From Hymenobacter radiodurans (GTDB lineage Bacteria; Bacteroidota; Bacteroidia; Cytophagales; Hymenobacteraceae): 64,000 bases of DNA. Position numbers and translations under genes: made by a program. Shown here piece after piece: positions 25,264 to 33,713 of the stretch. The stretch lies in the NCBI RefSeq assembly GCF_004355185.1, contig NZ_CP037922.1:3380001-3444000 (forward strand), in the 5' to 3' direction. Below the pieces are notes generated by a model that did not search any database, was not told the DNA's origin, and saw nothing but the letters and a program-made list of their open reading frames with translations. Position 1 is the first letter of the stretch, and every line of letters begins with the position of its first letter.

Positions 25264-26556
25264 ATGTCGCTGCGTTCCAAAATTTGCCCCCCAGCCTTAG
25301 TTACAGTTTTGCTATTGAGCCTGGGTGCCTGTCAATCCAATTCGTCGTCTGAAAATACTGCTGCTGTGCAAAATGAATCTAGCGCTGCTTCTGCCCTTAA
25401 GCCCGGTACTTGGCGCGCGGTGCTCTCGACGCAGGGTCAGGAAATACCGTTTTTGTTTGATGTAGAAGCCGTGGAGGGCAAATCGGTGGTGTACCTACGC
25501 AACGGCGAGGAGCGCCTGAAGCTCGACGAAATCACCACGGCCAGCGACTCCACCACGATTACGCTGGGCGTGTTCGATGCGGCCTTGGTCGTGCGGGCCG
25601 ATGGCGCGGATAAGCTGAAAGGCACGTGGGTGAAATACGATGCGAAGGAGCCATACCGGGTGCCGTTTGCGGCCACGCTTGGGGGGCAAAAATTATTCAC
25701 CACCGCGTCGGGCAAGCCACAGTCTTTCGACGGCACCTGGAGCGTTACTTTTAAAGATGATGAAGGCCAGACGTACCCTGCTGTGGGCGTATTCAAGCAG
25801 AATGGCAACGACGTAAAAGGCACTTTCCTGACTACTACCGGCGATTATCGCTACTTAGATGGACAGGTAGATGGCAACAAACTTCAGCTTTCCACTTTTG
25901 ACGGAAACCACGGGTATCTCTTTACGGCCACGGGCAATAGCGATACCAACACCATTATTAACGGAGATTTCTACAGCGGCAAAAGCGGCCACGAAACCTG
26001 GACCGCCCGACTTGACGCCAACGCCAAGCTACCTGACGCCAACTCGCTCACTTTCCTGAAGCCCGGCGAGAAAAAGCTCGACTTCAAATTCCCCAATATC
26101 TACGAAGGCGGCTCCATCTCCCCTTCCGACCCCAAGTACAAAGGCAAAGTAGTGGTAGTACAGTTGCTCGGCTCGTGGTGCCCGAACTGCATGGACGAAA
26201 CCAACTTTCTGGCTCCCTGGTACGAGAAAAATAAAAGCCGCGGCGTAGAAGTAATCGGCCTCGGTTTCGAGCGTAGTCCTGATCAGAAAAAAGCCGCTGA
26301 GCGCCTTATCAAGATGAAGGAGCGCCTCAATGTGGGCTACGACCTGGCGGTAGCCGGCATTGCCGACAAAGACGCCGCAGGCAAAGCGTTGCCCCAAATC
26401 AACAAAGTTCTGGCCTTCCCCACCACTATTATCCTCGACAAAAAAGGCGACGTGCGGAAGATTCACACCGGCTTCTCGGGCCCCGGCACCGGCAAGTACT
26501 ACGATGAGTTTGTAGCCGACTTCAACCAGACGATTGATGAGCTGGTGAAGGAGTAG
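25264..26556 (+). CDS. Thioredoxin-fold lipoprotein (TlpA-like)
   Basis: This is a 430-residue lipoprotein; the start is the ATG at 25264, with lipobox LLSLGAC near residue 22. After it is a beta-rich N-terminal domain (about 45-265) of unknown function. The C-terminal thioredoxin domain of TlpA/ResA type begins GSISPSDPKYKGKVVVVQLL and has the active-site WCPNC (GSWCPNCMDETNF) followed by FPTTIILDKKGDVRKIHTGF with the cis-Pro loop. It should act in the periplasm as a thiol-disulfide reductase. Two G6 motif copies (25279, 25679) occur in the gene, one at its very start. Confidence 0.9.
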   Translation: MSLRSKICPPALVTVLLLSLGACQSNSSSENTAAVQNESSAASALKPGTWRAVLSTQGQEIPFLFDVEAVEGKSVVYLRNGEERLKLDEITTASDSTTITLGVFDAALVVRADGADKLKGTWVKYDAKEPYRVPFAATLGGQKLFTTASGKPQSFDGTWSVTFKDDEGQTYPAVGVFKQNGNDVKGTFLTTTGDYRYLDGQVDGNKLQLSTFDGNHGYLFTATGNSDTNTIINGDFYSGKSGHETWTARLDANAKLPDANSLTFLKPGEKKLDFKFPNIYEGGSISPSDPKYKGKVVVVQLLGSWCPNCMDETNFLAPWYEKNKSRGVEVIGLGFERSPDQKKAAERLIKMKERLNVGYDLAVAGIADKDAAGKALPQINKVLAFPTTIILDKKGDVRKIHTGFSGPGTGKYYDEFVADFNQTIDELVKE

Positions 26557-26566
26557 TTTTAGTAGC

Positions 26567-26602
26567 AAAAAGCCCGTTTCTTAATCAGGAAACGGGCTTT
26601 TT
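26567..26602. terminator. Bidirectional intrinsic terminator
   Basis: AAAAAGCCCGTTTC ... GAAACGGGCTTTTT with an 8-base loop; it serves the genes at 25264 and 26663. Confidence 0.92.
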
Positions 26603-26662
26603 CAGTTTTGAGAAGCCCATCATTTCAATCATAATGAGAAACGGTGCGGTTGCACAACTCAG

Positions 26663-27211
26663 CTACCGGGCGCGTTCCAACAGCACAATAGGCGCATCGT
26701 GGTAAATGGCGCGAGCAAATTCGTGAAATCCAAACTTGCGGGCCAACCCTAACGAGGCCGCATTGCCGGGGTCGATGATGCAGGTCAGGCGGGCGGTGGG
26801 AAAGCGAGGCTCAATCCACTCCAGCGCGGCCTGCACGGCCTGGGAAGCGTAGCCGCGGCCATGTAGGCGAGGATCTAGGACCCAGCCGCCTTCTAAAGTC
26901 CCTTTGAGGGAGGGCGTCAGGTCGCGCTGAAAATCGAAGAAACCTACGGAGCCGACGTATTGACCAGTCGCTTTTTCCTCAATAGTCCAACTCCCGTATC
27001 CAAACATCGCCCAATGCCCCAACTGGCCGAGCATACGCCGCCACACGTCTTCCTCCGTGTGCGGTTTGCCACCCAGAAAGCGGTAGAAATCGGGGTGTTG
27101 GTGCAGGGCCGCGGCCGCTGGCAGGTCGCTAGGCTGTGGGCCACGCAGCAGCAGATCGGGTGTTTCGAGTGGGGGCACCAGCGGAGCAGGCGCATCACGT
27201 AAGGATAGCAT
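26663..27211 (-). CDS. GNAT N-acetyltransferase, RimJ-type
   Basis: This GNAT enzyme of the Acetyltransf_3 (RimJ/RimL-like) type is 182 residues from the ATG at 27211. The pattern is ETPDLLLRGPQPSDLPAAAAL at the front, GTLEGGWVLDPRLHGRGYASQA with the acetyl-CoA loop RGYASQA, and a late IIDPGNAASLGLARKFGFHE. A GTG at 27280 would overlap the P450 stop codon by one base (TAGTG) and add 23 residues, so translational coupling with the upstream P450 is possible. The substrate is unknown. Confidence 0.88.
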   Translation of the reverse strand: MLSLRDAPAPLVPPLETPDLLLRGPQPSDLPAAAALHQHPDFYRFLGGKPHTEEDVWRRMLGQLGHWAMFGYGSWTIEEKATGQYVGSVGFFDFQRDLTPSLKGTLEGGWVLDPRLHGRGYASQAVQAALEWIEPRFPTARLTCIIDPGNAASLGLARKFGFHEFARAIYHDAPIVLLERAR

Positions 27212-27279
27212 GGACAATGGGCAGAATTTGTTGGGATAGTTAGCAGGTAATTCTAGAACTGAAGATACGATGAAGGCCA

Positions 27280-28668
27280 CTATGCCTGGCGCCGCCGAAA
27301 GCGCACCTTTATTTCCTGCCGGGGTCGGAGCGTAATCATCGGCAATAGATCAATGGGCGGCTGAGCTACCGCTTCGATATCAAAACGACGCAGCATTTCC
27401 AGGAGCACCAGCTGCATTTCGGTGAGGGCAAACTGATTGCCGATGCACAGCCGCGGACCACCGCCAAATGGTATGTACGCATAGGGCGCTTGTTGTCGAA
27501 TCTGGTCGGGGCCAAAGCGCTCGGGGCGGAAGGATTCGGGCTCGTCCCAGAGCTTGGCGGAGTGGTGAATACCATACAGATATCCTGATATGAGGGTGCC
27601 TTTCGGTAATTCTAATCCGTTGTAGGTATCATCCTCCTGAGCCACACGGTCCAGAATCCAGGCGGGCGGGTACAGGCGCATAGTTTCCTGAATGACTTGC
27701 AGCGAATAGCCTAAGCTGGGCAAATCGGCGAAGGTGGCGGGCCGGTCGCCGAGCACTTGGGTCATTTCGGTGCGCAGCTTTGCTACTACTTGCGGGTGCT
27801 GAGCCAGCAAATACCACATCCACGACAACGCATTGGCCGACGTTTCGTGGCCCGCTACCAAAATTATGGCGGCCTCGTCGAGCACTTGCTCTTCGGTCAT
27901 CGGCTCGCCATTGTCTTCGTAGCGCGCATCGAGCAGCATTTGTAATAGGTCATCGGGCGGCGGACCGCTGGTTTGCTTTCGCCGCCGGATGTAGCCGCGC
28001 ACAATATCCCGCAGCTCGGCCGCCAGCTGGTCGTGGTGCTGAAATTGCCCCCTAGCGTGCTGCCAAGGCCGCAGATACGGCTGCCGAACGGTGCGGACGT
28101 AAAAAGCTTGAATAGCAGTTAGCAACTCGGCCATTCTGTGCAGTTGAGCTTCCGCCAAGCTATTACTAAACACCGAGCGCGCAATAATCCGAAACGCCGT
28201 CGTGGTCATGAGCTCATGCACGGCCACTTCTACATAGCTGCCCGGCTGGCTCAACTGGCGCTCCAGCGGCTCCAAGCACTCATTTATCTCGGCTTGCATC
28301 AGCGTAACCAAGCTGCTGATGCGCTGCCGATGGAAGCCCGGCTGAATCAGGCGGCGCTGCTGGAGCCAATAGCTGCCTTCGCTGGTGAGCAGGCCATGAC
28401 CAAGGTAGCGCGCCACCCCGTGCGACAGTTCGGACTTGGGATAGTTGCGGTGGTTTTTCTGCAACATGTGCTGCACCAAACCAGGGTCGCGGGTGAGCAC
28501 AGTGCGCCGAATGCCCCCCAGATACACTACAATAGTGTCGCCGTACGTATCCAGGTAGCCATTGAGCACCGGAATTGGATTGGCCGCCAGCGTAATAGAG
28601 TTGCGCAACGACTGTAGGCGCGGCACCTCGGGCAGCTTTTTAGCGACCGGTTGAGAAATAGCAGACAT
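27280..28668 (-). CDS. Cytochrome P450
   Basis: This 462-residue soluble P450 has all classic parts: I-helix AGHETSANALSW, K-helix ETMRLYPP (ExxR), and the heme loop FGGGPRLCIGNQF with the axial Cys near residue 408. The N-terminus has no membrane anchor. It would act as a monooxygenase with an external redox partner; none is nearby. A G6 copy lies at 28508 in the coding sequence. It is followed by the GNAT gene in a probable two-gene unit. Confidence 0.95.
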   Translation of the reverse strand: MSAISQPVAKKLPEVPRLQSLRNSITLAANPIPVLNGYLDTYGDTIVVYLGGIRRTVLTRDPGLVQHMLQKNHRNYPKSELSHGVARYLGHGLLTSEGSYWLQQRRLIQPGFHRQRISSLVTLMQAEINECLEPLERQLSQPGSYVEVAVHELMTTTAFRIIARSVFSNSLAEAQLHRMAELLTAIQAFYVRTVRQPYLRPWQHARGQFQHHDQLAAELRDIVRGYIRRRKQTSGPPPDDLLQMLLDARYEDNGEPMTEEQVLDEAAIILVAGHETSANALSWMWYLLAQHPQVVAKLRTEMTQVLGDRPATFADLPSLGYSLQVIQETMRLYPPAWILDRVAQEDDTYNGLELPKGTLISGYLYGIHHSAKLWDEPESFRPERFGPDQIRQQAPYAYIPFGGGPRLCIGNQFALTEMQLVLLEMLRRFDIEAVAQPPIDLLPMITLRPRQEIKVRFRRRQA

Positions 28669-28899
28669 ACACGAACGGGTTAAGCCGACTTCAAATTACA
28701 CCTGTCTTGGCTTTTCTGGTTACAGAAAATAAGTGAATGCTCTCGCCTCGTAAGTCGCCGTTTTTAGTTCGCTGGGGGGCTTTTTGGCGAAGAGTAACAC
28801 AAAACCCTACGCCCTGCGTACACCATCTCAACGGTACCCACCACGTGGCGCTGCCGTTGCCGCTCCTAATTATCTCCAAAAACCAAACACTTCCTCCCT

Positions 28900-29211
28900 A
28901 TGTGGATTCAGCAAAAACCCGGCACTCCTGCCCCACTCGATGAGCTACAAGGCCGCACCGTAGGTCTAAAATTTGAGTGCAACCACTGCAACACCGAAGT
29001 TTTCACCGACCTGATCGGCGTACCGGCTCCCGATTTGCTGGCCAACTCCATGGAAGACGACGGCCAATTTGAAACCGAGGAAATCAAGTGCCCCGGCTGC
29101 GATATGGTGCATGCTATCACCGTGCGCAGCACCTTCGAAGGCGTGCAGTTTGATGTGTCGGAAGTGAAGCCCGAAAGCGTGAGCTACCAGATTGCTGAGC
29201 CCGAAGTATAG
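28900..29211 (+). CDS. Small zinc-ribbon-like protein of unknown function
   Basis: This 103-residue cytoplasmic protein has two CxxC knuckles: ECNHCNTEVF at about residues 27-33 and IKCPGCDMVHA near 65, spaced like a zinc ribbon. The rest is acidic (SMEDDGQFETEE). I recognise no named family. It is divergent from the P450 gene across 230 bp, in which there is a G6 motif copy at 28772-28785. A weak hairpin follows the stop. Confidence 0.75.
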   Translation: MWIQQKPGTPAPLDELQGRTVGLKFECNHCNTEVFTDLIGVPAPDLLANSMEDDGQFETEEIKCPGCDMVHAITVRSTFEGVQFDVSEVKPESVSYQIAEPEV

Positions 29212-29268
29212 CCATCAGTACCCGTCGGGGGCAATCTTCAATGGGTCTTTACACAATACATTTTCAGG

Positions 29269-29310
29269 CCTGATGGCTGCTTACATGGCAGTCGTCAGGC
29301 TTGTTGTTTG
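29269..29310 (+). terminator. Possible terminator, weak
   Basis: CCTGATGGCTGC faces GCAGTCGTCAGG with two non-Watson-Crick pairs, then a TTGTTGTTT run. Confidence 0.4.
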
Positions 29311-29368
29311 AAGCCTTGTCTGACCTCGGGATTCATCCTATTGCGCTTTTTCTCTATTAAATAAACGA

Positions 29369-30022
29369 ATGAAAGCTTTCATTTTCGATCTGAACGGTAC
29401 CATGATCCACGACATGGAGTACCACACCCGCTCGTGGCAATCCTTGCTCAACAATGACCTGGGGGGCAATTTTACCTGGGATGAGGTCAAAACCCAGATG
29501 TATGGTAAGAATCAAGAGCTGCTGGTGCGGGTGTTTGGCCCCGATAAGTTCACGGCGGCAGAAATGGAAAGCTTATCTCTGGAAAAAGAAAAGCGCTACC
29601 AAGAGGAGTACCGTCCACACTTGCAGCTGCTGCCCGGCTTACCTGAGTTTCTGGCCGCCGCCCACCAGCGCGGAATTCCAATGGCCATCGGCTCGGCGGC
29701 CATTCCGTTCAACATCGATTTTGTGCTGGATAACCTCCACATCCGCCACTACTTCACGGCCGTGGTCAGTGCCGCCGATGTCACGCTGAGCAAGCCCCAC
29801 CCCGAAACGTTCCTGAAAGCGGCCGAGCAGCTGGGCGCGGCGCCCGCCGATTGCCTCGTGTTTGAAGACGTGCCCAAGGGCGTAGAAGCCGCTAAAAACG
29901 CGGGAATGAATGCAGTGGTCCTCACCACCACGCACGAAGAATCAGAGTTTGCGGATCTACATAACGTCCTCCACTTCGCCGCCGACTTCCACGACCCGTT
30001 TATGCAAACCCTGCTAGACTAG
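29369..30022 (+). CDS. HAD hydrolase, beta-phosphoglucomutase-like, with Asp-to-Asn change
   Basis: This is a 217-residue HAD protein with an alpha-helical cap between motifs I and II (about 16-85). Motif I is FIFDLNGTMIHDMEYH (nucleophile D7); motif II is IGSAA, motif III is LSKPHPETF (Lys), and motif IV is VFEDVPKGVEAA. In true beta-phosphoglucomutases and phosphatases motif I is DxD, with the second Asp as acid/base; here it is Asn9. Similar DLNGT proteins occur in Bacteroidota, so the change is a family trait, not an error. The substrate is unknown. Confidence 0.9.
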   Translation: MKAFIFDLNGTMIHDMEYHTRSWQSLLNNDLGGNFTWDEVKTQMYGKNQELLVRVFGPDKFTAAEMESLSLEKEKRYQEEYRPHLQLLPGLPEFLAAAHQRGIPMAIGSAAIPFNIDFVLDNLHIRHYFTAVVSAADVTLSKPHPETFLKAAEQLGAAPADCLVFEDVPKGVEAAKNAGMNAVVLTTTHEESEFADLHNVLHFAADFHDPFMQTLLD

Positions 30023-30033
30023 GCGTTACAAGC

Positions 30034-31035
30034 CTATTTCTCCCGTTCGATCGTGTAATTGATCAGCTGCTCCAGCGACACGCGCGAAGGCGACTCCGGG
30101 AATGTGCGCAGAATGGTTAGCGCCTCGTCGCGGTAACGTTCCATCACCTGCACAGCGTATTCGAGGCCACCGGTTTTCTTCACAAACTCGATTACGGCCT
30201 GCACCCGGTCTTTGCGGCCGTCGTTGTTTTTGACGTTAAAAATGACGCGGCGCTTGGTCAGCCAATCGACCTGCTGCAGGGAATAGATGAGCGGCAGCGT
30301 CATCTTTTTCTCCTTGATATCGATGCCCACGGGCTTGCCGATTTCGTCGGTGCCAAAGTCGAACAGGTCGTCTTTGATCTGGAAAGCCATACCTACTTTT
30401 TCCCCGAAAAGCCGGGCCCGCTCAATCGTTTCCTTATCGGCCCCAGCCGAGGCAGCGCCCACGGCGCAGCAGGAAGCGATGAGCGAAGCCGTTTTTTGGC
30501 GGATGATGTCAAAGTACACGTCTTCGGTAATATCGAGGCGGCGGGCTTTCTCAATTTGCAGCAGTTCACCTTCGCTCAGCTCCCGCACCGCGTTATTTAC
30601 GATTTTGAGCAGGTCGAAATCGTCGTGCTCCAAAGCCAACTGCAAGCCGCGGGATAGTAAATAATCGCCTACAAGTACGGCAATCTTGTTTTTCCAGAGC
30701 GCATTAATGGAAAAGAAGCCGCGGCGGTAGTTGCTTTCGTCCACCACATCATCGTGCACGAGGGTAGCCGTGTGCAGCAGCTCAATAAGTGCCGCACCCC
30801 GAAAGGTAGCTTCCGGCAGTGGGTCGCCGCCGCTGATTTTGGCCGTGAAGAACACGAACATCGGGCGCAGCTGCTTGCCTTTGCGCTTAATGATGTAGCC
30901 CATGATCTTGTCGAGCAGCAGTACTTTGGTCTGCATCGAAGCCCGGAATTTGCGTTCAAATTCCTCCATTTCGGCCGCTATCGGGGCCTGTATCACGTCG
31001 AGCGTTCCTTTCATGCGGGGCATTGGGCGCTGCAA
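30034..31035 (-). CDS. Trans-polyprenyl diphosphate synthase
   Basis: This 333-residue all-helical enzyme condenses isopentenyl diphosphate with an allylic diphosphate to make a long prenyl chain, probably the side chain of menaquinone. The first aspartate-rich motif is LVHDDVVDES (Asp95), and the second is FQIKDDLFDFG; GKQLRPMFVF and KTASLIASCCAVGA are also family marks. The start may be the ATG at 31014 (MKGTLDVIQAP), since the upstream residues MQRPMPR are unusual. It converges with the HAD gene and stands alone. Confidence 0.93.
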   Translation of the reverse strand: MQRPMPRMKGTLDVIQAPIAAEMEEFERKFRASMQTKVLLLDKIMGYIIKRKGKQLRPMFVFFTAKISGGDPLPEATFRGAALIELLHTATLVHDDVVDESNYRRGFFSINALWKNKIAVLVGDYLLSRGLQLALEHDDFDLLKIVNNAVRELSEGELLQIEKARRLDITEDVYFDIIRQKTASLIASCCAVGAASAGADKETIERARLFGEKVGMAFQIKDDLFDFGTDEIGKPVGIDIKEKKMTLPLIYSLQQVDWLTKRRVIFNVKNNDGRKDRVQAVIEFVKKTGGLEYAVQVMERYRDEALTILRTFPESPSRVSLEQLINYTIEREK

Positions 31036-31131
31036 TGATACGCGGCTGCCGCCCAGTTTCCTAACTGGCTACCGCGGCGCTGTTCTTGCGCTTTGTTCAT
31101 TCCAACTCTGTGGGGGGCAAATTTCGTAGCT

Positions 31132-31139
31132 TACTTTTG
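31132..31139 (+). promoter_or_regulatory. -7 element upstream of the 31164 hydrolase
   Basis: TACTTTTG (TAnnTTTG), 24 nt before the ATG at 31164. A G6 motif copy at 31111-31124 lies between the polyprenyl synthase gene and this element. Confidence 0.5.
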
Positions 31140-31163
31140 CTTCTCTACTTAATCGGTACCAAA

Positions 31164-32039
31164 ATGCCCCCCAGCCTCTCTCCTACCGGCGTTGAGTTCC
31201 TGTTAACCTGCTCCCGCCACAGCCGGCCTTTTGCCGCTGATGCCCGCTTTCTGCCCGATGGCCAGCCTAAGCCGGTAGTCGTGTTTGTCCATGGCTTTAA
31301 AGGCTTCAAAGATTGGGGCCATTTCAACGTGCTGGCCGACTACTTTGCGCGCCAGGGCTTTGTGTTTATCAAGCTCAACCTCTCGCACAACGGCATTGTG
31401 CCCGGCGGCACCGGCGACCTGGAAGACCTGGAAGCCTTTGGCAACAACAATTTCAGCCTGGAACTGGACGATCTGGGCGCATTGCTCGACAGTCTTTATT
31501 GGCACGGCGAAGCGCCCATTCCAGCCCCTGAGATGGATTTGAGTCGCCTATTTCTGGTGGGTCACAGCCGGGGCGGCGGGCTAGCTATGCTGAAGGCAGC
31601 CGAAGATGCGCGCGTGCGCGCCGTAGCCGCTTGGGCGCCTATCAGCGACATTGATCAGCGCTGGTCGGAGGAGGTGATGAAGCGGTGGCAAGCCGAGGGC
31701 GTGCAATACATCGACAACACCCGCACTGGTCAGCGCATGCCGCTGTACTATCAGCTGGTTGAAGATTTTCAAGCCAATAAAGAACGGCTGGATATCCCAG
31801 GGAATGTGCGTGAAAAGCTGAGCCAGCCACTCCTTATCCTCCACGGCGACGAAGACGAAACCTTGCCCGTAACAATGGCCCACAACTTAAAGAGTTGGAA
31901 ACCCGACGCCGAGCTGGTTATTCTGCCCGGCGCTGGCCATATGTTTGGTGGCAAGCACCCCTGGGATGAGGACCAGTTGCCAACCCTAGCGCAGGAAGTC
32001 GCCGACCGTACGATAGCCTTCTTCCAGGGCATTAAATAG
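31164..32039 (+). CDS. Alpha/beta hydrolase, dienelactone-hydrolase-like
   Basis: This cytoplasmic hydrolase is 291 residues from the ATG at 31164. The oxyanion region is VVVFVHGFKGFKDW, the nucleophile Ser lies in LVGHSRGGGLA, the acid in LHGDEDETLP, and the His in GAGHMFGG. The whole set is that of small acyl-peptidase or esterase-type hydrolases. The start codon itself lies inside a G6 motif copy (31161-31174, AAAATGCCCCCCAG). The stop is 1 bp before the folK start codon, so the two genes form a unit. Confidence 0.85.
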   Translation: MPPSLSPTGVEFLLTCSRHSRPFAADARFLPDGQPKPVVVFVHGFKGFKDWGHFNVLADYFARQGFVFIKLNLSHNGIVPGGTGDLEDLEAFGNNNFSLELDDLGALLDSLYWHGEAPIPAPEMDLSRLFLVGHSRGGGLAMLKAAEDARVRAVAAWAPISDIDQRWSEEVMKRWQAEGVQYIDNTRTGQRMPLYYQLVEDFQANKERLDIPGNVREKLSQPLLILHGDEDETLPVTMAHNLKSWKPDAELVILPGAGHMFGGKHPWDEDQLPTLAQEVADRTIAFFQGIK

Positions 32040-32040
32040 C

Positions 32041-32553
32041 TTGGCCTCCATCCAGAATCATACGGCTTACCTTCTGCTCGGCAGCAACCTCGGCGACCGA
32101 GCCGCCACATTACGCGCCGCCGTGCAGCAACTCAACGAGTTGGCTGGGACGATATCTTCTACGTCATCTCTTTACGAAACCGCCGCGTGGGGCTTGGAGC
32201 AGCAGCCTGCCTTTCTGAACCAAGCAGTGCAGCTTCGCACAAATTTGCCCCCCGAAGTATTGCTGGATGTCTGTCTGCACGTGGAGCAACTGGCTGGCCG
32301 AGAACGGCGCGTGCGCTGGGATGCGCGCACCTTGGATGTAGATATTCTGCTGTATGATGAGTTGGTCCTGGATTCGTCCAGGCTAGTGGTTCCTCACCCG
32401 GCCTTGCCCCAACGGCGTTTTGCCTTGGTGCCGCTAGCTGAAATTGCTGCGACGACCGTGCATCCAGTGTTTGGGCAAACAGTAACCGAACTGTTGGCAG
32501 CTTGCACCGATGTGTTGCCTGTGACACAGTATTATACCTCTGAGGCTAACTAG
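32041..32553 (+). CDS. folK: 2-amino-4-hydroxy-6-hydroxymethyldihydropteridine pyrophosphokinase
   Basis: This 170-residue HPPK transfers pyrophosphate from ATP to the dihydropterin alcohol in folate synthesis. Landmarks are LLLGSNLGDR near the start, RVRWDARTLDVDILLYDE (with the DxD metal-binding residues), and VVPHPALPQRRFALVPLAEI. The start is TTG at 32041, immediately after the upstream stop; no better start exists. It is co-transcribed with the hydrolase and ends at a terminator. The G6 copy at 32241 encodes NLPPEV. Confidence 0.95.
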   Translation: MASIQNHTAYLLLGSNLGDRAATLRAAVQQLNELAGTISSTSSLYETAAWGLEQQPAFLNQAVQLRTNLPPEVLLDVCLHVEQLAGRERRVRWDARTLDVDILLYDELVLDSSRLVVPHPALPQRRFALVPLAEIAATTVHPVFGQTVTELLAACTDVLPVTQYYTSEAN

Positions 32554-32564
32554 CGCAAAAACTC

Positions 32565-32612
32565 AGATGAGAAAAGACGCGCTACAAGTATGCAGCGCGG
32601 CTTTTCTCATCT
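32565..32612. terminator. Bidirectional intrinsic terminator
   Basis: AGATGAGAAAAGACGCGCT ... AGCGCGGCTTTTCTCATCT; it separates folK and fabD. Confidence 0.85.
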
Positions 32613-32628
32613 AAAGCTAATCAACTGT

Positions 32629-33513
32629 TTATACAGCCGAACTGGCAGCCACCTGGGGGGCAATTTTCTTGACTAAGCCCTGCAATACTTTACCCGGTCC
32701 GCACTCTACGAATTCCGTAGCGCCGTCCTGCGCCATCTGTTGAATGAGCTGGGTCCAGCGTACAGGAGCGGTCAATTGGCGCACGAGGTTTTCGCGAATT
32801 TCGTTAGGGTCACGGTGCGGGGCAGCGTCTACGTTTTGGTACACCGGGCAAATACCAGCCGCGAAAGGTGTCGTTTCGATGGCGCGGGCCAAGGCAGCTT
32901 CCGCCGATTGCATAAGCGGAGAGTGAAAAGCCCCCCCGACGCTTAAGGGCAGCGCACGCTTGGCACCAGCCGCTTTCAACTGCTCGCACGCAATCGTGAT
33001 GCCCTGCTGAGTACCCGAAATAACCAGCTGACCGGGGCAGTTAAAGTTGGCAGCAACCACGATATCGCCTTTTTGGCTGATTTCCTGACAGATGCGCACC
33101 ACTATGTCATCATCCAAACCCAGAATCGCGGCCATGGTGCCAGGTTGTTCTTCACAGGCCGCTTGCATGGCCTGCGCCCGCTGTGCCACTAGTTGCAGCG
33201 CATCCTCAAACTTCAGCACCTTAGCCGCCACCAGCGCCGAAAACTCGCCCAACGAATGACCAGCTACCATACTGGGAACTAGTTCTGGGAGGCTCGCGGC
33301 CAAGGCCACCGAGTGCAGAAAAATGGCTGGCTGGGTGACATTGGTTTGGCGCAGATCTTCGTCGGAGCCAGTGAACATGATATCGGTGAGGCGAAAGCCC
33401 AGGATGTTGTTGGCTTGGTCGAATAACTGGCGTACGGCTGGCTGCTGCTCGTAAAGGTCGCGGCCCATACCGCTAAACTGACTACCCTGGCCGGGAAAAA
33501 TGACTGCTTTCAT
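32629..33513 (-). CDS. fabD: Malonyl-CoA:ACP transacylase
   Basis: This is a 294-residue enzyme for fatty-acid synthesis that loads malonyl onto ACP in the cytoplasm. The N-terminus is KAVIFPGQGSQFSGMG, the nucleophile Ser87 is in VAGHSLGEFSAL, and the active-site His is in GGAFHSPLM. The start used is the ATG at 33513; the longer frame up to 33633 has no homology. It stands apart from other fab genes. G6 motif copies are at 32654, 32927 (seven C) and, in the upstream gap, 33616-33630. Confidence 0.97.
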   Translation of the reverse strand: MKAVIFPGQGSQFSGMGRDLYEQQPAVRQLFDQANNILGFRLTDIMFTGSDEDLRQTNVTQPAIFLHSVALAASLPELVPSMVAGHSLGEFSALVAAKVLKFEDALQLVAQRAQAMQAACEEQPGTMAAILGLDDDIVVRICQEISQKGDIVVAANFNCPGQLVISGTQQGITIACEQLKAAGAKRALPLSVGGAFHSPLMQSAEAALARAIETTPFAAGICPVYQNVDAAPHRDPNEIRENLVRQLTAPVRWTQLIQQMAQDGATEFVECGPGKVLQGLVKKIAPQVAASSAV

Positions 33514-33713
33514 AAAGCGCGGTTTGAAGCGATATTTGGAATTAGTTGGGTTTAATGAGGGGCTTCGCAGCCAACTCAACGGTCGCGCAAGCTGCACAAA
33601 TTGAGTGGTAAGCCCAAAAAAGCCCCCCAGCAACTGTTTTTACGGCCTACCAGAAATGAACAGGGCGAACCTGCTGGCTCGCCCTGTAAATAAACACCTT
33701 ATGGAAAAGGAAA

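Noticed and set aside
28050..28065. Five-G site in P450 as another frameshift
   Set aside because: The P450 frame is complete through this site (ARGQFQ), so the five-base run is natural. The same holds for sites at 41655, 49892, 54040 and 60891.
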